A stretch of 17,046 nucleotides of DNA from Merdicola sp048393175 (lineage in GTDB: Bacteria; Bacillota; Clostridia; TANB77; CAG-508), in the NCBI GenBank assembly GCA_048393175.1, contig DBFJJM010000103.1, positions 1 to 17,046 on the forward strand, given 5' to 3'. Shown here piece by piece: positions 1-7,768 of this stretch. A program made the translations under genes and the position numbers. The notes below the pieces were generated by a model. The model made no database searches, was not told the origin of the DNA, and worked only from the letters and a program-made list of their open reading frames with translations. Every line of letters begins with the position of its first letter. Within the stretch, counting starts at the first letter, position 1.

Positions 1-1682
1 ATAGGAGCATTTTTGTCTTGCATTATTTTTTCTAACATGGTTTTTACTTTGTTTAAATAAGTTGGATTATGTGTTTTAGGGTAAGGACTTTTCTTGCGAT
101 AAACAATTTCTTCTGGCAAGATTCCTTCCATAATATAACGTAAAAGTCCTTTTTCTCTACCATTTAGAGCTTTCATTTCCCAAGGAATGTTCCATACATA
201 TTGAGCTAAACGATAATCACAAAAAGGAACGCGAAGTTCAAATCCATTATACATAGCCATTCTGTCCGAACGGTCTAAAAGTGTTTGCATAAACCAATTT
301 AAGGTTAAATGCGAAATTTTTCTTTTTTCTGCTGTTTCAGGTGAATCAGAGTCTAAAATGGTTACTTCTTGCAGACTTTCTTGATAGCGATAATCAATAT
401 ATTCTTTTAAATTGATTTTTTTGTCGATAGTTTCATTTAAAATATGTTGTCTTTCTGAAAGGGCAATTGACCAAGGAAAAGTACTACTTTTTAAGGCATC
501 TTCTCTAAAAAACCAAGGGTATCCTCCAAATATTTCATCTGCACATTCACCAGTAAGAGCTACAGTTGCTTGTGGCTTTACATTCTTACAAAATAGTAAA
601 AGAGAAGAATCGACATCTGCCATACCAGGCATATCTCTTGCTATCATAGCATCTTCTAATGCATCTGCTAGTTCAGGAGTGTCAATAACAATATTGTGAT
701 GTTTTGTACTAAGTGCTTTTGTCATTAAGTCAATATAGTAGTTATCAGAATTTGGCTGAAAATCACTTTTAACAAAGTTTTTATCATTATCCACATAGTC
801 AATTGAATAGGTACTTAAAGGTGGAAGACCATTTTGCTTGCCATAATCACTAGCATATTTGGTGATAATACTAGAGTCTAAACCACCAGATAGAAAGGTA
901 CATAAAGGTACATCTGATACGAGCTGCCTTGTAATAGCATCAGATAGTAAACTACGTACTGTGTCACAAGTAGTCTCAAAATCGTCTTCATGTTTTTTGC
1001 TCTCTAGTTTCCAATAACGCTCTATATGAAAGCCGGAATGATTAAAAATACCGTAATGAGCAGGACGAAGTTCATAAATATTTTTAAAAACAGTAGTACC
1101 AGGAGTATGAGCAGGACCTAATCCGAATAATTCTCCTAATCCTTGACTATCAATACATTTTTCTACACCGGGATATTCGAATAAAGCTTTTATTTCAGAA
1201 GAAAAAATAAAAGAATGCTCTATTTGAGTATAAAATAAAGGTTTTACACCAAAATGGTCTCGTGCTAAGAAAAGTTCTTGTTTTGAACTATCCCAAATAG
1301 CAAAAGCAAAAATACCATTTAGGTGGTTTACGATATCATAACCATAGTGAATGTAACTTTTTAGAAGTACTTCTGTATCTGAATGAGAAGTAAAAGTAAA
1401 GCCATTTAATTTTAATTCTCTTGTTAGCTCTTTTGTGTTGTAGATTTGCCCATTATAGACAAGTACATACTGTTCATCACAATAGGTTTCTACCATTGGT
1501 TGTTTGCCACCTTCTGGGTCAATTACAATTAGTCTTTTATGACCAAGATAAGCGGGATTTTCTATGTAATATCCATCTTCATCTGGTCCTCTTTTCTTTA
1601 GAGTAGAATTCATACGAAAAAGAATTTCTTTATTGTCTAAAATTTCTTTTTGAAAATTAATAAAACCAACTATTCCACACAT
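1..1682 (-). CDS. asnB: Asparagine synthase (glutamine-hydrolysing), 3' end cut by window
   Basis: Makes asparagine from aspartate, ATP and glutamine in the cytoplasm. The reverse-strand reading frame begins MCGIVGF, so Cys2 is the N-terminal nucleophile of the class II glutamine amidotransferase domain (about residues 1-200, with RGPDEDG and YNGQIYN motifs). The synthetase domain follows, with the pyrophosphate-binding loop SGGLDSS starting near residue 265 and the TGECADEIFGGY motif further on. About 560 codons are present. The family is usually 600-630 residues, so roughly the last 50 are outside the window. The ATG at 1682-1680 is preceded by GGAGG at 1689-1693 with good spacing. It is divergent from lemA and shows no frame breaks. 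Family assignment is secure; which AsnB subfamily is less so. Confidence 0.95.
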   Translation of the reverse strand, partial: MCGIVGFINFQKEILDNKEILFRMNSTLKKRGPDEDGYYIENPAYLGHKRLIVIDPEGGKQPMVETYCDEQYVLVYNGQIYNTKELTRELKLNGFTFTSHSDTEVLLKSYIHYGYDIVNHLNGIFAFAIWDSSKQELFLARDHFGVKPLFYTQIEHSFIFSSEIKALFEYPGVEKCIDSQGLGELFGLGPAHTPGTTVFKNIYELRPAHYGIFNHSGFHIERYWKLESKKHEDDFETTCDTVRSLLSDAITRQLVSDVPLCTFLSGGLDSSIITKYASDYGKQNGLPPLSTYSIDYVDNDKNFVKSDFQPNSDNYYIDLMTKALSTKHHNIVIDTPELADALEDAMIARDMPGMADVDSSLLLFCKNVKPQATVALTGECADEIFGGYPWFFREDALKSSTFPWSIALSERQHILNETIDKKINLKEYIDYRYQESLQEVTILDSDSPETAEKRKISHLTLNWFMQTLLDRSDRMAMYNGFELRVPFCDYRLAQYVWNIPWEMKALNGREKGLLRYIMEGILPEEIVYRKKSPYPKTHNPTYLNKVKTMLEKIMQDKNAP

Positions 1683-1703
1683 AGTATACCTCCACTTCTT
1701 TTT

Positions 1704-1734
1704 AGTATATGCAATTTAGTAAAATAATTGCATA
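1704..1734 (-). promoter_or_regulatory. Putative asnB promoter with overlapping inverted repeat
   Basis: On the minus strand a TATACT -10 box lies at 1709-1704. A 9-bp perfect inverted repeat (TATGCAATT at 1708-1716, AATTGCATA at 1726-1734, 9-nt spacer) runs from the -10 box up to about the -35 position, where no good TTGACA match is seen. A repressor or activator site overlapping the promoter is an inference from this placement; the regulator is unknown. Confidence 0.4.
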
Positions 1735-1785
1735 AAGATAGAAAGACAAAGAAAAAAAGAAATTAGGAAATATTTTGAAACTAGC

Positions 1786-1815
1786 TTTACAAATCTATTT
1801 TTTATTTGTTATACT
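1786..1815 (+). promoter_or_regulatory. Promoter of lemA-TPM
   Basis: TTTACA at 1786-1791 and TATACT at 1810-1815 are separated by 18 bp, with an upstream TG (1807-1808) forming an extended -10. Transcription would begin near 1822, which places the lemA start at 1877 rather than at the in-frame ATG at 1775. Confidence 0.7.
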
Positions 1816-1876
1816 GAAACAAGATTTATGGATAACTTTAAAAAATCCAAATAGAAAGAAAAGGAAGGATAAAGAT

Positions 1877-2446
1877 ATGAAAAAGGGAGTTATTATTACA
1901 CTACTTATTGTAGTTATATTGATTGTGATAGGAGCAGTACTAGGTGGTAGTTACAATGGATTAGTAACCAAAAGCGAGGAAGTAGAATCAAAATTAGGAG
2001 ATTTAGATGTACAACTTCAACGTAGAGCAGATTTGATTCCTAATTTAGTAAATACAGTAAAAGGATATGCCAAACAAGAACAAGACGTAATTAATTCTGT
2101 AACAGAAGCAAGAGCAAGGCTTTCTGGTGCAGGTACAATAGAGGAAAAGTCAGAAGCGAATACACAACTTTCTGGTGCTTTAAATCGTTTACTGTTAGTA
2201 GTAGAAAATTATCCAGAATTAAAATCAAATCAAAATTTTATGCAATTATCGGATGAACTTGCTGGAACAGAAAACCGTATTACAGTGGCAAGAAGAGATT
2301 ATAATAATGCAGTAAAAGATTATAATTTGAAAATAAAAAGATTTCCCTCTAATTTAATGGCTAGTATGTTTGGATTTGACCAAAAGGGATATTTCGAAGC
2401 AAAAGAGGGAAGCGAGGATGTTCCAAATGTTAATTTTGGAGAGTAA
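1877..2446 (+). CDS. lemA: LemA family protein
   Basis: A 189-residue LemA-family membrane protein of unsettled function. It begins with a short basic N-terminus and one hydrophobic segment (about residues 4-25), followed by the family's helical domain, which faces outward or the membrane surface. Characteristic stretches are VQLQRRADLIPNLVNTVKGY and the distal FPSNLMASMFGF. The length is normal for LemA. The reading frame is open back to 1775, but ATG 1877 has AAGGAAGG upstream and the promoter at 1786-1815 would exclude the longer form. It overlaps the downstream TPM-domain gene, a very common pairing in bacteria that suggests a shared membrane or envelope role. Confidence 0.93.
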   Translation: MKKGVIITLLIVVILIVIGAVLGGSYNGLVTKSEEVESKLGDLDVQLQRRADLIPNLVNTVKGYAKQEQDVINSVTEARARLSGAGTIEEKSEANTQLSGALNRLLLVVENYPELKSNQNFMQLSDELAGTENRITVARRDYNNAVKDYNLKIKRFPSNLMASMFGFDQKGYFEAKEGSEDVPNVNFGE

Positions 2447-3218
2447 AAAGAAAAAACAAAGTAAAGTCATAGTTTGGATTGTTTTGCTAATCTGTATCAT
2501 GGGAATTTCAATTTCATCTTATGCAGTAGTAAAACCATCCAATGAGTTTTATGTGAATGATTATGCAAATGTATTAAGTAAGGAAACTGAAAATTATATT
2601 ATTAGTACCAATATAGAATTACAAAAAAAAACAGGGGCTCAGATTGTAGTTGTTACTGTTCCTTCTTTAGAAGGATTGGAAATAGAAGAATATGCCAACA
2701 CGTTATTTCGAGAATTTGGAATAGGGGATAAACAGAAAAATAATGGTTTATTACTTCTTTGTTCTACTGGAGAAAGAAAGTTTAGAGTGGAAGTAGGATA
2801 TGGACTAGAAGGTATTTTGCCAGATGGAAAAACAGGAAGAATGCAAGATAGCTACATTATTCCTTATTTAAAAGAAAATAACTATGATGAAGGAATAAAA
2901 AATGGCTATTCTGCTTTTTTGCAAGAAGTAGCAGGAGAATATGATGTTCAAATTTCAGGAACGCAGCAAGTGGTAAAACAAGAAGAATCATCTGGTGGTA
3001 GTATAATAGGTTCTTTACTGGTTTTATTCTTCTTTATTATGATTTTTGGAAGACGGATTTGGTCCACTTTGTTTCTTAGGAAGTGGAAGAGGAAGATTCG
3101 GTGGTTTTGGAGGAGGTTCATTTGGTGGCGGCGGATTCTCTGGTGGAGGCTTTTCTGGAGGGGGAGGTTCCTCTGGTGGAGGAGGTTCTTCAAGAGGCTT
3201 TTAAGGAGCAACACCTAA
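2418..3218 (+). CDS. TPM-domain (YgcG/TPM_phosphatase) membrane protein, C-terminus apparently frameshifted
   Basis: The protein starts with a basic N-terminus and a hydrophobic signal segment (ending near SYA), then a TPM domain (FYVNDYANVLS, GAQIVVVTV, RKFRVEVGYGLEGILPD). A second hydrophobic segment follows around GSIIGSLLVLFFFIMIFG. Family members then end in a glycine/serine tail. Here that tail (GGFGGGSFGGGGFSGGGFS and so on, stop at 3202-3204) is in the +1 frame from about 3055. As read in frame, the protein instead ends in an Arg/Trp-rich stretch at 3218. One extra base between about 3043 and 3060, possibly in TTTTT or GGAAG, would explain it. ATG 2418 has GAGGG upstream and overlaps lemA by 29 nt, suggesting translational coupling; ATG 2427 is an alternative. 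The molecular function is not established. Confidence 0.8.
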   Translation: MFQMLILESKKKKQSKVIVWIVLLICIMGISISSYAVVKPSNEFYVNDYANVLSKETENYIISTNIELQKKTGAQIVVVTVPSLEGLEIEEYANTLFREFGIGDKQKNNGLLLLCSTGERKFRVEVGYGLEGILPDGKTGRMQDSYIIPYLKENNYDEGIKNGYSAFLQEVAGEYDVQISGTQQVVKQEESSGGSIIGSLLVLFFFIMIFGRRIWSTLFLRKWKRKIRWFWRRFIWWRRILWWRLFWRGRFLWWRRFFKRLLRSNT

Positions 3219-3233
3219 ACTTCAAAATAGCTC

Positions 3234-3262
3234 TTGACAAACGAAATGAAAACGAGTATACT
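3234..3262 (+). promoter_or_regulatory. Consensus promoter of rpmF
   Basis: TTGACA at 3234-3239 and TATACT at 3257-3262 are separated by exactly 17 bp, matching a strong housekeeping sigma promoter, as expected for a ribosomal protein gene. It sits 30 nt after the stop of the glycine-tail frame. Confidence 0.85.
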
Positions 3263-3341
3263 TTTATAGTGACGAAAAAATGAAGAAAATTAGATTAAGA
3301 TAGATAAAACTGTATCTTAGAATCATAAAGGAGGGAACAAA

Positions 3342-3524
3342 ATGGCACAACCAAAAAGAAGATGGTCAAAAGCAAGAACACATACCAAAAGGTCTACATG
3401 GAAATTAGATACTCCAAATTTATCCACTTGTTCACATTGCCATGAACCAGTAATGCCACATAAAGTTTGCCCAAACTGTGGATATTATAATGGAAAAGAA
3501 GTAATTGCAAAAAAAGCAAATTAG
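3342..3524 (+). CDS. rpmF: 50S ribosomal protein bL32, zinc-binding form
   Basis: A 60-residue component of the large ribosomal subunit. The N-terminus is typical for L32 (MAQPKRRWSKARTHTKR). Four cysteines at 30, 33, 43 and 46 (CSHC and CPNC) form the zinc ribbon, so this is the Zn-containing form rather than the Cys-less paralogue made under zinc limitation in some bacteria. AAGGAGGG precedes the ATG. It is transcribed alone: its own promoter lies upstream, a terminator follows at once, and the frequent upstream partner (DUF177/YceD) is absent here. Confidence 0.96.
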   Translation: MAQPKRRWSKARTHTKRSTWKLDTPNLSTCSHCHEPVMPHKVCPNCGYYNGKEVIAKKAN

Positions 3525-3537
3525 CAAAACAATACGG

Positions 3538-3562
3538 CAGTACCAAAAGGTACTGTTTTTTT
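3538..3562 (+). terminator. Rho-independent terminator after rpmF
   Basis: A perfect 7-bp stem (CAGTACC at 3538-3544, GGTACTG at 3549-3555) with an AAAA loop is followed directly by seven T residues. Confidence 0.9.
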
Positions 3563-3591
3563 GTGGGATAGGAAATTTCTTGTCTTAAAGT

Positions 3592-3620
3592 TTGAATCTT
3601 ATCAAAAGCTATGATATAAT
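3592..3620 (+). promoter_or_regulatory. Promoter of the dCMP deaminase-der-plsY-gpsA cluster
   Basis: TTGAAT at 3592-3597 and a perfect TATAAT at 3615-3620 are 17 bp apart, about 30 bp upstream of the dCMP deaminase start. It lies just after the rpmF terminator, so it likely starts a separate unit that reads into der. Confidence 0.8.
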
Positions 3621-3651
3621 GCAAAAAAAGTAAAATAAAAGAGGAAAATAA

Positions 3652-4149
3652 ATGGAGTTAAGAATTGATAAAATAAATTATTATTTAGATATTGCACAAA
3701 CGGTAGCAGAAAGAAGTACTTGTCTTAGAAAAAAGATTGGCTGTATTTTAGTTAATCAAGATGAAGTGATTTCTACAGGGTATAATGGAGCGCCAAGAGG
3801 AAGAAAAAATTGTGTTGATTTAGGATTTTGCTCTAAAAAGAAGTTTTTTCCGAATGTAAGGCATGCAGGATATGATGCTTGTAGGTCAGTTCATGCAGAA
3901 CAAAATGCGATTATTAGTGCAAGAAGAAAAGATATGATTGGAGCAAGTTTATATCTAGTTTCCTATAGACCAGATACGAATCAATATGATGAAGGAGCAT
4001 CTTGTTGTCAAATGTGTAGAAAAATAATTATTAATGCAGGAATTTCTAAAATCTATATTAGACAGCAAGAAAAAAATTGTTATACAAAAATTGAAGTAGA
4101 AGATTGGATAGAACAAGATGATTTATTAGAAGGAAAGATAGAATATTAA
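3652..4149 (+). CDS. Deoxycytidylate (dCMP) deaminase, ComEB-like
   Basis: A zinc-dependent dCMP/cytidine deaminase-family protein of 165 residues that would convert dCMP to dUMP for thymidylate synthesis. The zinc site is visible: the HAE motif at residues 81-83 (VHAEQNAI) and two cysteines at 119 and 122 (CCQMC). A conserved N-terminal part reads TCLRKKIGCILV and TGYNGAPRG. The usual PCxxC motif here has Cys instead of Pro at residue 118, the one unusual point. The start is ATG 3652 after GAGGAAAA. Der begins 21 bp downstream, so they are probably co-transcribed. The B. subtilis homologue is named comEB from its location in a competence operon; no competence genes are seen here. Confidence 0.88.
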   Translation: MELRIDKINYYLDIAQTVAERSTCLRKKIGCILVNQDEVISTGYNGAPRGRKNCVDLGFCSKKKFFPNVRHAGYDACRSVHAEQNAIISARRKDMIGASLYLVSYRPDTNQYDEGASCCQMCRKIIINAGISKIYIRQQEKNCYTKIEVEDWIEQDDLLEGKIEY

Positions 4150-4170
4150 GAAAGAAAAAGAGGTGAGAGT

Positions 4171-5493
4171 ATGGCAAAACCAATTGTAGCAATTGTAGGA
4201 AAACCAAATGTGGGGAAGTCCACTTTATTTAATTATATTGTTGGGACGCGTATTTCTATTGTAGAAGATACTCCAGGTGTAACAAGGGACCGCGTTTATG
4301 CACCGGCAAATTGGAGAGGAAGAGAATTTACTTTAATTGATACTGGTGGAATTGAACCAGATTCAGAAGATGTAATTTTATCTCAGATGAGAAAGCAAGC
4401 AAATCTGGCTATTGAAATGGCTGATGTGATTGTTTTTTTGACAGATATTCAGCAAGGCGTAACAGCAACAGATGAGGAAATTGCTATTATGTTAAAAAGG
4501 TCAAAAAAACCAGTTGTTTTGGTATGCAATAAATCAGATAGCTATGGAAAAACAGATACAGCCGTTTATGAATTCTACAACTTAGGATTAGGAGACCCTT
4601 ATGCCATTTCTGCTACAAATGCAAAAGGAATTGGAGATATGTTAGATGCGATTTATGAAAACTTTCCTCCACAAGAAGAACAGCAAATAGAAGGGGAAGT
4701 TATTAAAGTAGCTATTATTGGAAAACCAAATGTAGGAAAATCCTCTCTTATTAATAAAATAGTAGGAGACAATCGTGTTATTGTAAGCGATATAGCAGGA
4801 ACAACAAGAGATGCTATTGATACAGAGTTTGAAAATGAACATGGAAAATATGTTTTAATTGATACGGCTGGTGTAAGAAAAAAAAGTAAAGTACATGAAA
4901 ATATTGAAAGATATAGCGTAATGCGTAGTCTTCTTGCCATAGAAAGAGCAGATGTGTGTGTAATGATGATAGATGCAAATGAAGGAGTAACAGACCAAGA
5001 TGCTAAAATTGCAGGAGAAGCACACGAAGCAGGAAAAGGTATTATACTTGTAGTCAATAAATGGGATGTTTATGAAAAAGAAACCGGAACTTTAGAAAAA
5101 TATGAAAAGGAAGTATACCAAAAACTATCCTATTTGTCTTATGCTCCTATTCTTTTCATTTCAGCTAAAACAGGACAAAGAGTAGACAAATTATTTGATA
5201 TGATTAATATGGTGGCAAATCAAAATGCAATGCGAATTTCTACTGCTATGTTAAATCAAGTAATTAATGAGGCAATTGCTATAAGACAACCACCATCCGA
5301 TAAAGGAAGAAGATTAAAGATATTATATATTACACAAGCTAGTACGAAACCACCAACATTTGTTATTTTTGTCAATAGTAAAAAGTTATTCCATTTCTCT
5401 TATGAGCGTTATTTAGTAAATCAAATTAGAAAAGAATTTGGAATGCAAGGAACACCAATTCGCGTCATTACAAGGGAAAAAGAGGAAAAATAA
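4171..5493 (+). CDS. der: Ribosome biogenesis GTPase Der (EngA)
   Basis: An essential tandem-GTPase that assists 50S subunit assembly. It is 440 residues long, normal for the family. There are two complete G domains. The first has GKPNVGKS at residues 10-17, DTPGVTRD, DTGG and NKSD; the second has GKPNVGKS at residues 184-191, an AGTTRD switch I motif, DTAGVRKKSK and NKWD. The final ~90 residues form the KH-like domain, including the PPTFVIFVN stretch. RBS AGAGGTGAG precedes ATG 4171. PlsY follows after only 14 bp. No oddities. Confidence 0.97.
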   Translation: MAKPIVAIVGKPNVGKSTLFNYIVGTRISIVEDTPGVTRDRVYAPANWRGREFTLIDTGGIEPDSEDVILSQMRKQANLAIEMADVIVFLTDIQQGVTATDEEIAIMLKRSKKPVVLVCNKSDSYGKTDTAVYEFYNLGLGDPYAISATNAKGIGDMLDAIYENFPPQEEQQIEGEVIKVAIIGKPNVGKSSLINKIVGDNRVIVSDIAGTTRDAIDTEFENEHGKYVLIDTAGVRKKSKVHENIERYSVMRSLLAIERADVCVMMIDANEGVTDQDAKIAGEAHEAGKGIILVVNKWDVYEKETGTLEKYEKEVYQKLSYLSYAPILFISAKTGQRVDKLFDMINMVANQNAMRISTAMLNQVINEAIAIRQPPSDKGRRLKILYITQASTKPPTFVIFVNSKKLFHFSYERYLVNQIRKEFGMQGTPIRVITREKEEK

Positions 5494-5507
5494 AGGAGGA
5501 AAAAAAC

Positions 5508-6134
5508 ATGGCAGCGTATATTTTGATAGCAATGATTGCGTATGCAATCGGTAGTATTAACTTTTCCGTTATTTTTAGTAAAAAAATGGCAGGAATCGAT
5601 ATTCGTAAACAGGGAAGCGGGAATGCAGGAACCACAAATATGTTTCGTAGTTTAGGAACAAAAGCGGCAGCGGTTACTTTTCTTTGTGATATTGCAAAAG
5701 GAATAGTTTCTATTTTTATTGCTTTATTACTAGGCTGGCTATTCAAAGAGGTGGATAAAGCTTTATTAGTACAAATTGCAGCAATAGCTGTTATATTAGG
5801 ACATACTTTTCCTATCTTTTTTGAATTGAAAGGTGGAAAAGGAGTTGCTACAGCACTTGGGATTTTACTAATGATAAATTGGCAAATTGGACTAATTTGT
5901 CTTGTGTTTGCACTTGTTTTAATGATTCTAACAAGAGAAGTTTCAGTAGGTTCGCTTGCTGCTGCTATTTTATACCCTATTTTAACTCTCTTTATTTCTG
6001 CCCATTATATCGTTCCGGGAAGTTATTTTTTATTTAGTTTATTGCTAGCACTCATTATCATTTTTAACCATCGTGAAAATGTAAAAAGAATTATTCATGG
6101 AACTGAAAATAAAATCAGTTTTTCTAAAAAATAA
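5508..6134 (+). CDS. plsY: Acyl-phosphate:glycerol-3-phosphate acyltransferase PlsY
   Basis: A polytopic inner-membrane enzyme that transfers an acyl group from acyl-phosphate to glycerol-3-phosphate, forming lysophosphatidic acid, the first step of phospholipid synthesis in most Gram-positives. It has 208 residues with several strongly hydrophobic segments. The three conserved cytoplasmic motifs are present: GSGNAGTTNMFRSLG (near residues 36-50), LKGGKGVAT, and FNHRENVKRIIHGTE near the C-terminus. RBS AAAGGAGG lies just before the ATG. It is the usual neighbour of gpsA, which supplies its substrate. Confidence 0.95.
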   Translation: MAAYILIAMIAYAIGSINFSVIFSKKMAGIDIRKQGSGNAGTTNMFRSLGTKAAAVTFLCDIAKGIVSIFIALLLGWLFKEVDKALLVQIAAIAVILGHTFPIFFELKGGKGVATALGILLMINWQIGLICLVFALVLMILTREVSVGSLAAAILYPILTLFISAHYIVPGSYFLFSLLLALIIIFNHRENVKRIIHGTENKISFSKK

Positions 6135-6147
6135 AAAGAAGAAAGAA

Positions 6148-6174
6148 AATAGAGTAGCTTTTTTCTACTCTATT
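6148..6174 (+). terminator. Hairpin between plsY and gpsA, weak terminator or attenuator
   Basis: A perfect 10-bp stem (AATAGAGTAG at 6148-6157, CTACTCTATT at 6165-6174) encloses a CTTTTTT loop. Only short T residues follow, so termination may be partial. It lies 22 bp before gpsA and could tune gpsA relative to the genes upstream. Confidence 0.5.
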
Positions 6175-6196
6175 TTGAATTAAAGGAGAGAAGAAT

Positions 6197-7186
6197 ATGC
6201 AAAAGAAAAAAATAGCCATTATTGGGAGTGGAAGTTGGGGAGTGGCACTTGCTATTCATTTAACAAGTTTAGGTCATGCAATTAAGATTTGGTCTTTTTT
6301 AGAAGAAGAAAAAGACCAGATAAATCAGATGCATACTTGTAAATTTTTGCCTAATGTAGTTTTACCTGAAGAACTTTATGCAACAACAAGCTTGAAAGAA
6401 GCAATTCAAGACTCAGACTATATTGTGCATGTGACACCTTCTAAATATACAAGACAAATAGCAAAAAGGTACCAACAATACGTTACAAATCAGCCAATTA
6501 TCCTTTGTTCGAAAGGAATGGAAAGTAAGACACTTCTTACGTTAGAAGAAGTAATAAAAGAAGAACTACCCAATACAAAAATCGGTGTTTTAACAGGACC
6601 AAGTCATGCAGAAGAAGTTTCAGTCTTTCTTCCTACTGTTATATTATTTGCTTCGAAAGACCAAGAGCTTTTAAATCAGGTACAAGAAATGATGATGTCT
6701 CCTACTTTTCGCATTTATATCTCCAAAGATGTAATAGGTGCACAAATAGGAGGAGCATTAAAAAACATTATTGCACTTTGTACAGGAATTGCTGTTGGAA
6801 TGGGACTAGGAGATAATACCATTGCTGCGTTACTAACAAGAGGCTTAAAAGAAATAGCAGATTTAGGAATAAAAATGGGTGCCCAAAAAGATACTTTTTA
6901 TGGGATAAGTGGATTAGGAGATTTAATGGTAACTTGTCTTAGTGAGCATAGCAGAAATCGAAAAGCAGGAATCTTAATTGGACAAGGAAAAAGCTTAGAC
7001 CGAACGAAAGAAGAGATTGGAATGGTAATTGAAAGTATTGATAATATTCAGACAGCATATAGATTAGGAAAAAAGTACCAAATAGAAATGCCAATCATCC
7101 AGACAGCTTATTCGATACTATATGATAAGTTAGACCCAAAAGAAGCAGTTTATAGACTAATGACACGTCAAAAAAAAGAAGAATAA
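6197..7186 (+). CDS. gpsA: Glycerol-3-phosphate dehydrogenase [NAD(P)+]
   Basis: A cytosolic enzyme reducing dihydroxyacetone phosphate to sn-glycerol-3-phosphate for membrane lipid synthesis. It has 329 residues, the usual size. An N-terminal Rossmann fold shows KIAIIGSGSWGVALA (residues 5-19), then CSKGME and TGPSHAEEV. The catalytic lysine falls in GGALKNIIALCTG (Lys189), and the C-terminal helical domain carries GLGDLMVTC and SRNRKAG. The start ATG 6197 follows AAAGGAGAG. It pairs functionally with plsY immediately upstream, separated by a hairpin. Confidence 0.96.
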   Translation: MQKKKIAIIGSGSWGVALAIHLTSLGHAIKIWSFLEEEKDQINQMHTCKFLPNVVLPEELYATTSLKEAIQDSDYIVHVTPSKYTRQIAKRYQQYVTNQPIILCSKGMESKTLLTLEEVIKEELPNTKIGVLTGPSHAEEVSVFLPTVILFASKDQELLNQVQEMMMSPTFRIYISKDVIGAQIGGALKNIIALCTGIAVGMGLGDNTIAALLTRGLKEIADLGIKMGAQKDTFYGISGLGDLMVTCLSEHSRNRKAGILIGQGKSLDRTKEEIGMVIESIDNIQTAYRLGKKYQIEMPIIQTAYSILYDKLDPKEAVYRLMTRQKKEE

Positions 7187-7291
7187 GAATTTAAACAAAT
7201 GCATTTTTTTGCTATTTTCTTACTAGTATACGTATATTTGTCCTAAAATGAGTTATACTTTAAATAGTTAGAATATGGTAGGAGGAGAAAA

Positions 7292-7759
7292 ATGGATTTT
7301 TTTGAAGAATTAGGAAAAAAGGCGAGTAAAACTTATCAAGTAGCGGCAGAAAAAACAGGAAAATTGTCACGTGTAGCAAAATTAAAAATGCAAATGAGTC
7401 AAGATAAAGATAAAATAGAAGAACTATATGAAGAAATTGGAAAACGTATTTATGAAAATCATGTAAGAGAAGAAAAGCAAGACTTGCAAGAAGAAATGGA
7501 TGAATTATGTAGTGAAATTGATGTCTTTTCGGATGAAATAGAATCTGCTAGAATGGAAATACTATCCTTAAAAGATAAAAGACAATGCAAAAGTTGTTAT
7601 ACAGAAATAGAGCTTGATTTTCATTATTGTCCCAATTGTGGAGAAAAACAAGAAATAGAAGAAGATACACAATCAATCCTGCAAGAAGAGCCAAAAGAAA
7701 ATGAGCAAGTAAGTCAAACAGAAACACAAGAAAAGAATACAATACAAGATGAGGATTAA
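7292..7759 (+). CDS. Coiled-coil zinc-ribbon protein of unknown function
   Basis: A 155-residue acidic soluble protein. The N-terminus (MDFFEELGKKASKTYQVAAE) and residues 30-95 are predicted by eye to be a long charged coiled coil. A zinc ribbon follows with Cys99, Cys102, Cys113 and Cys116 (CKSC and CPNCG), then a Glu/Gln-rich disordered tail. No signal or membrane segment is seen. Similar small coiled-coil plus zinc-ribbon proteins are common hypotheticals in Clostridia, but I know of no established role. RBS AGGAGGAG precedes the ATG. Dtd starts 10 bp after its stop, so the two are almost certainly co-transcribed. Confidence 0.85.
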   Translation: MDFFEELGKKASKTYQVAAEKTGKLSRVAKLKMQMSQDKDKIEELYEEIGKRIYENHVREEKQDLQEEMDELCSEIDVFSDEIESARMEILSLKDKRQCKSCYTEIELDFHYCPNCGEKQEIEEDTQSILQEEPKENEQVSQTETQEKNTIQDED

Positions 7760-7768
7760 GGAGAAAAA

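Noticed and set aside
1775..1876. N-terminal extension of lemA
   Set aside because: Its start precedes the predicted transcription start near 1822, and the extension is not family-like; ATG 1877 has a proper RBS.
3054..3218. Arg/Trp-rich C-terminus resembling a cationic antimicrobial peptide
   Set aside because: It is what GGN-type glycine codons give when read one base off (TGG = Trp, AGG/CGG = Arg); the glycine tail in the other frame is the family feature.
3083..3283. Open frame of 66 codons with an acidic, valine-rich product
   Set aside because: It is the third frame of the glycine-tail repeats and runs through the rpmF promoter; no ribosome binding site.
3609..3624. 16-nt near match (one mismatch) between the dCMP deaminase promoter and CRISPR spacer 6
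   Set aside because: Too short and AT-rich to count as self-targeting; the match ends abruptly on both sides and is expected by chance.
7254..7259. TATACT as a -10 box before the zinc-ribbon gene
   Set aside because: No -35 hexamer at a usable distance was found, so I did not list a promoter; read-through from gpsA is also possible.
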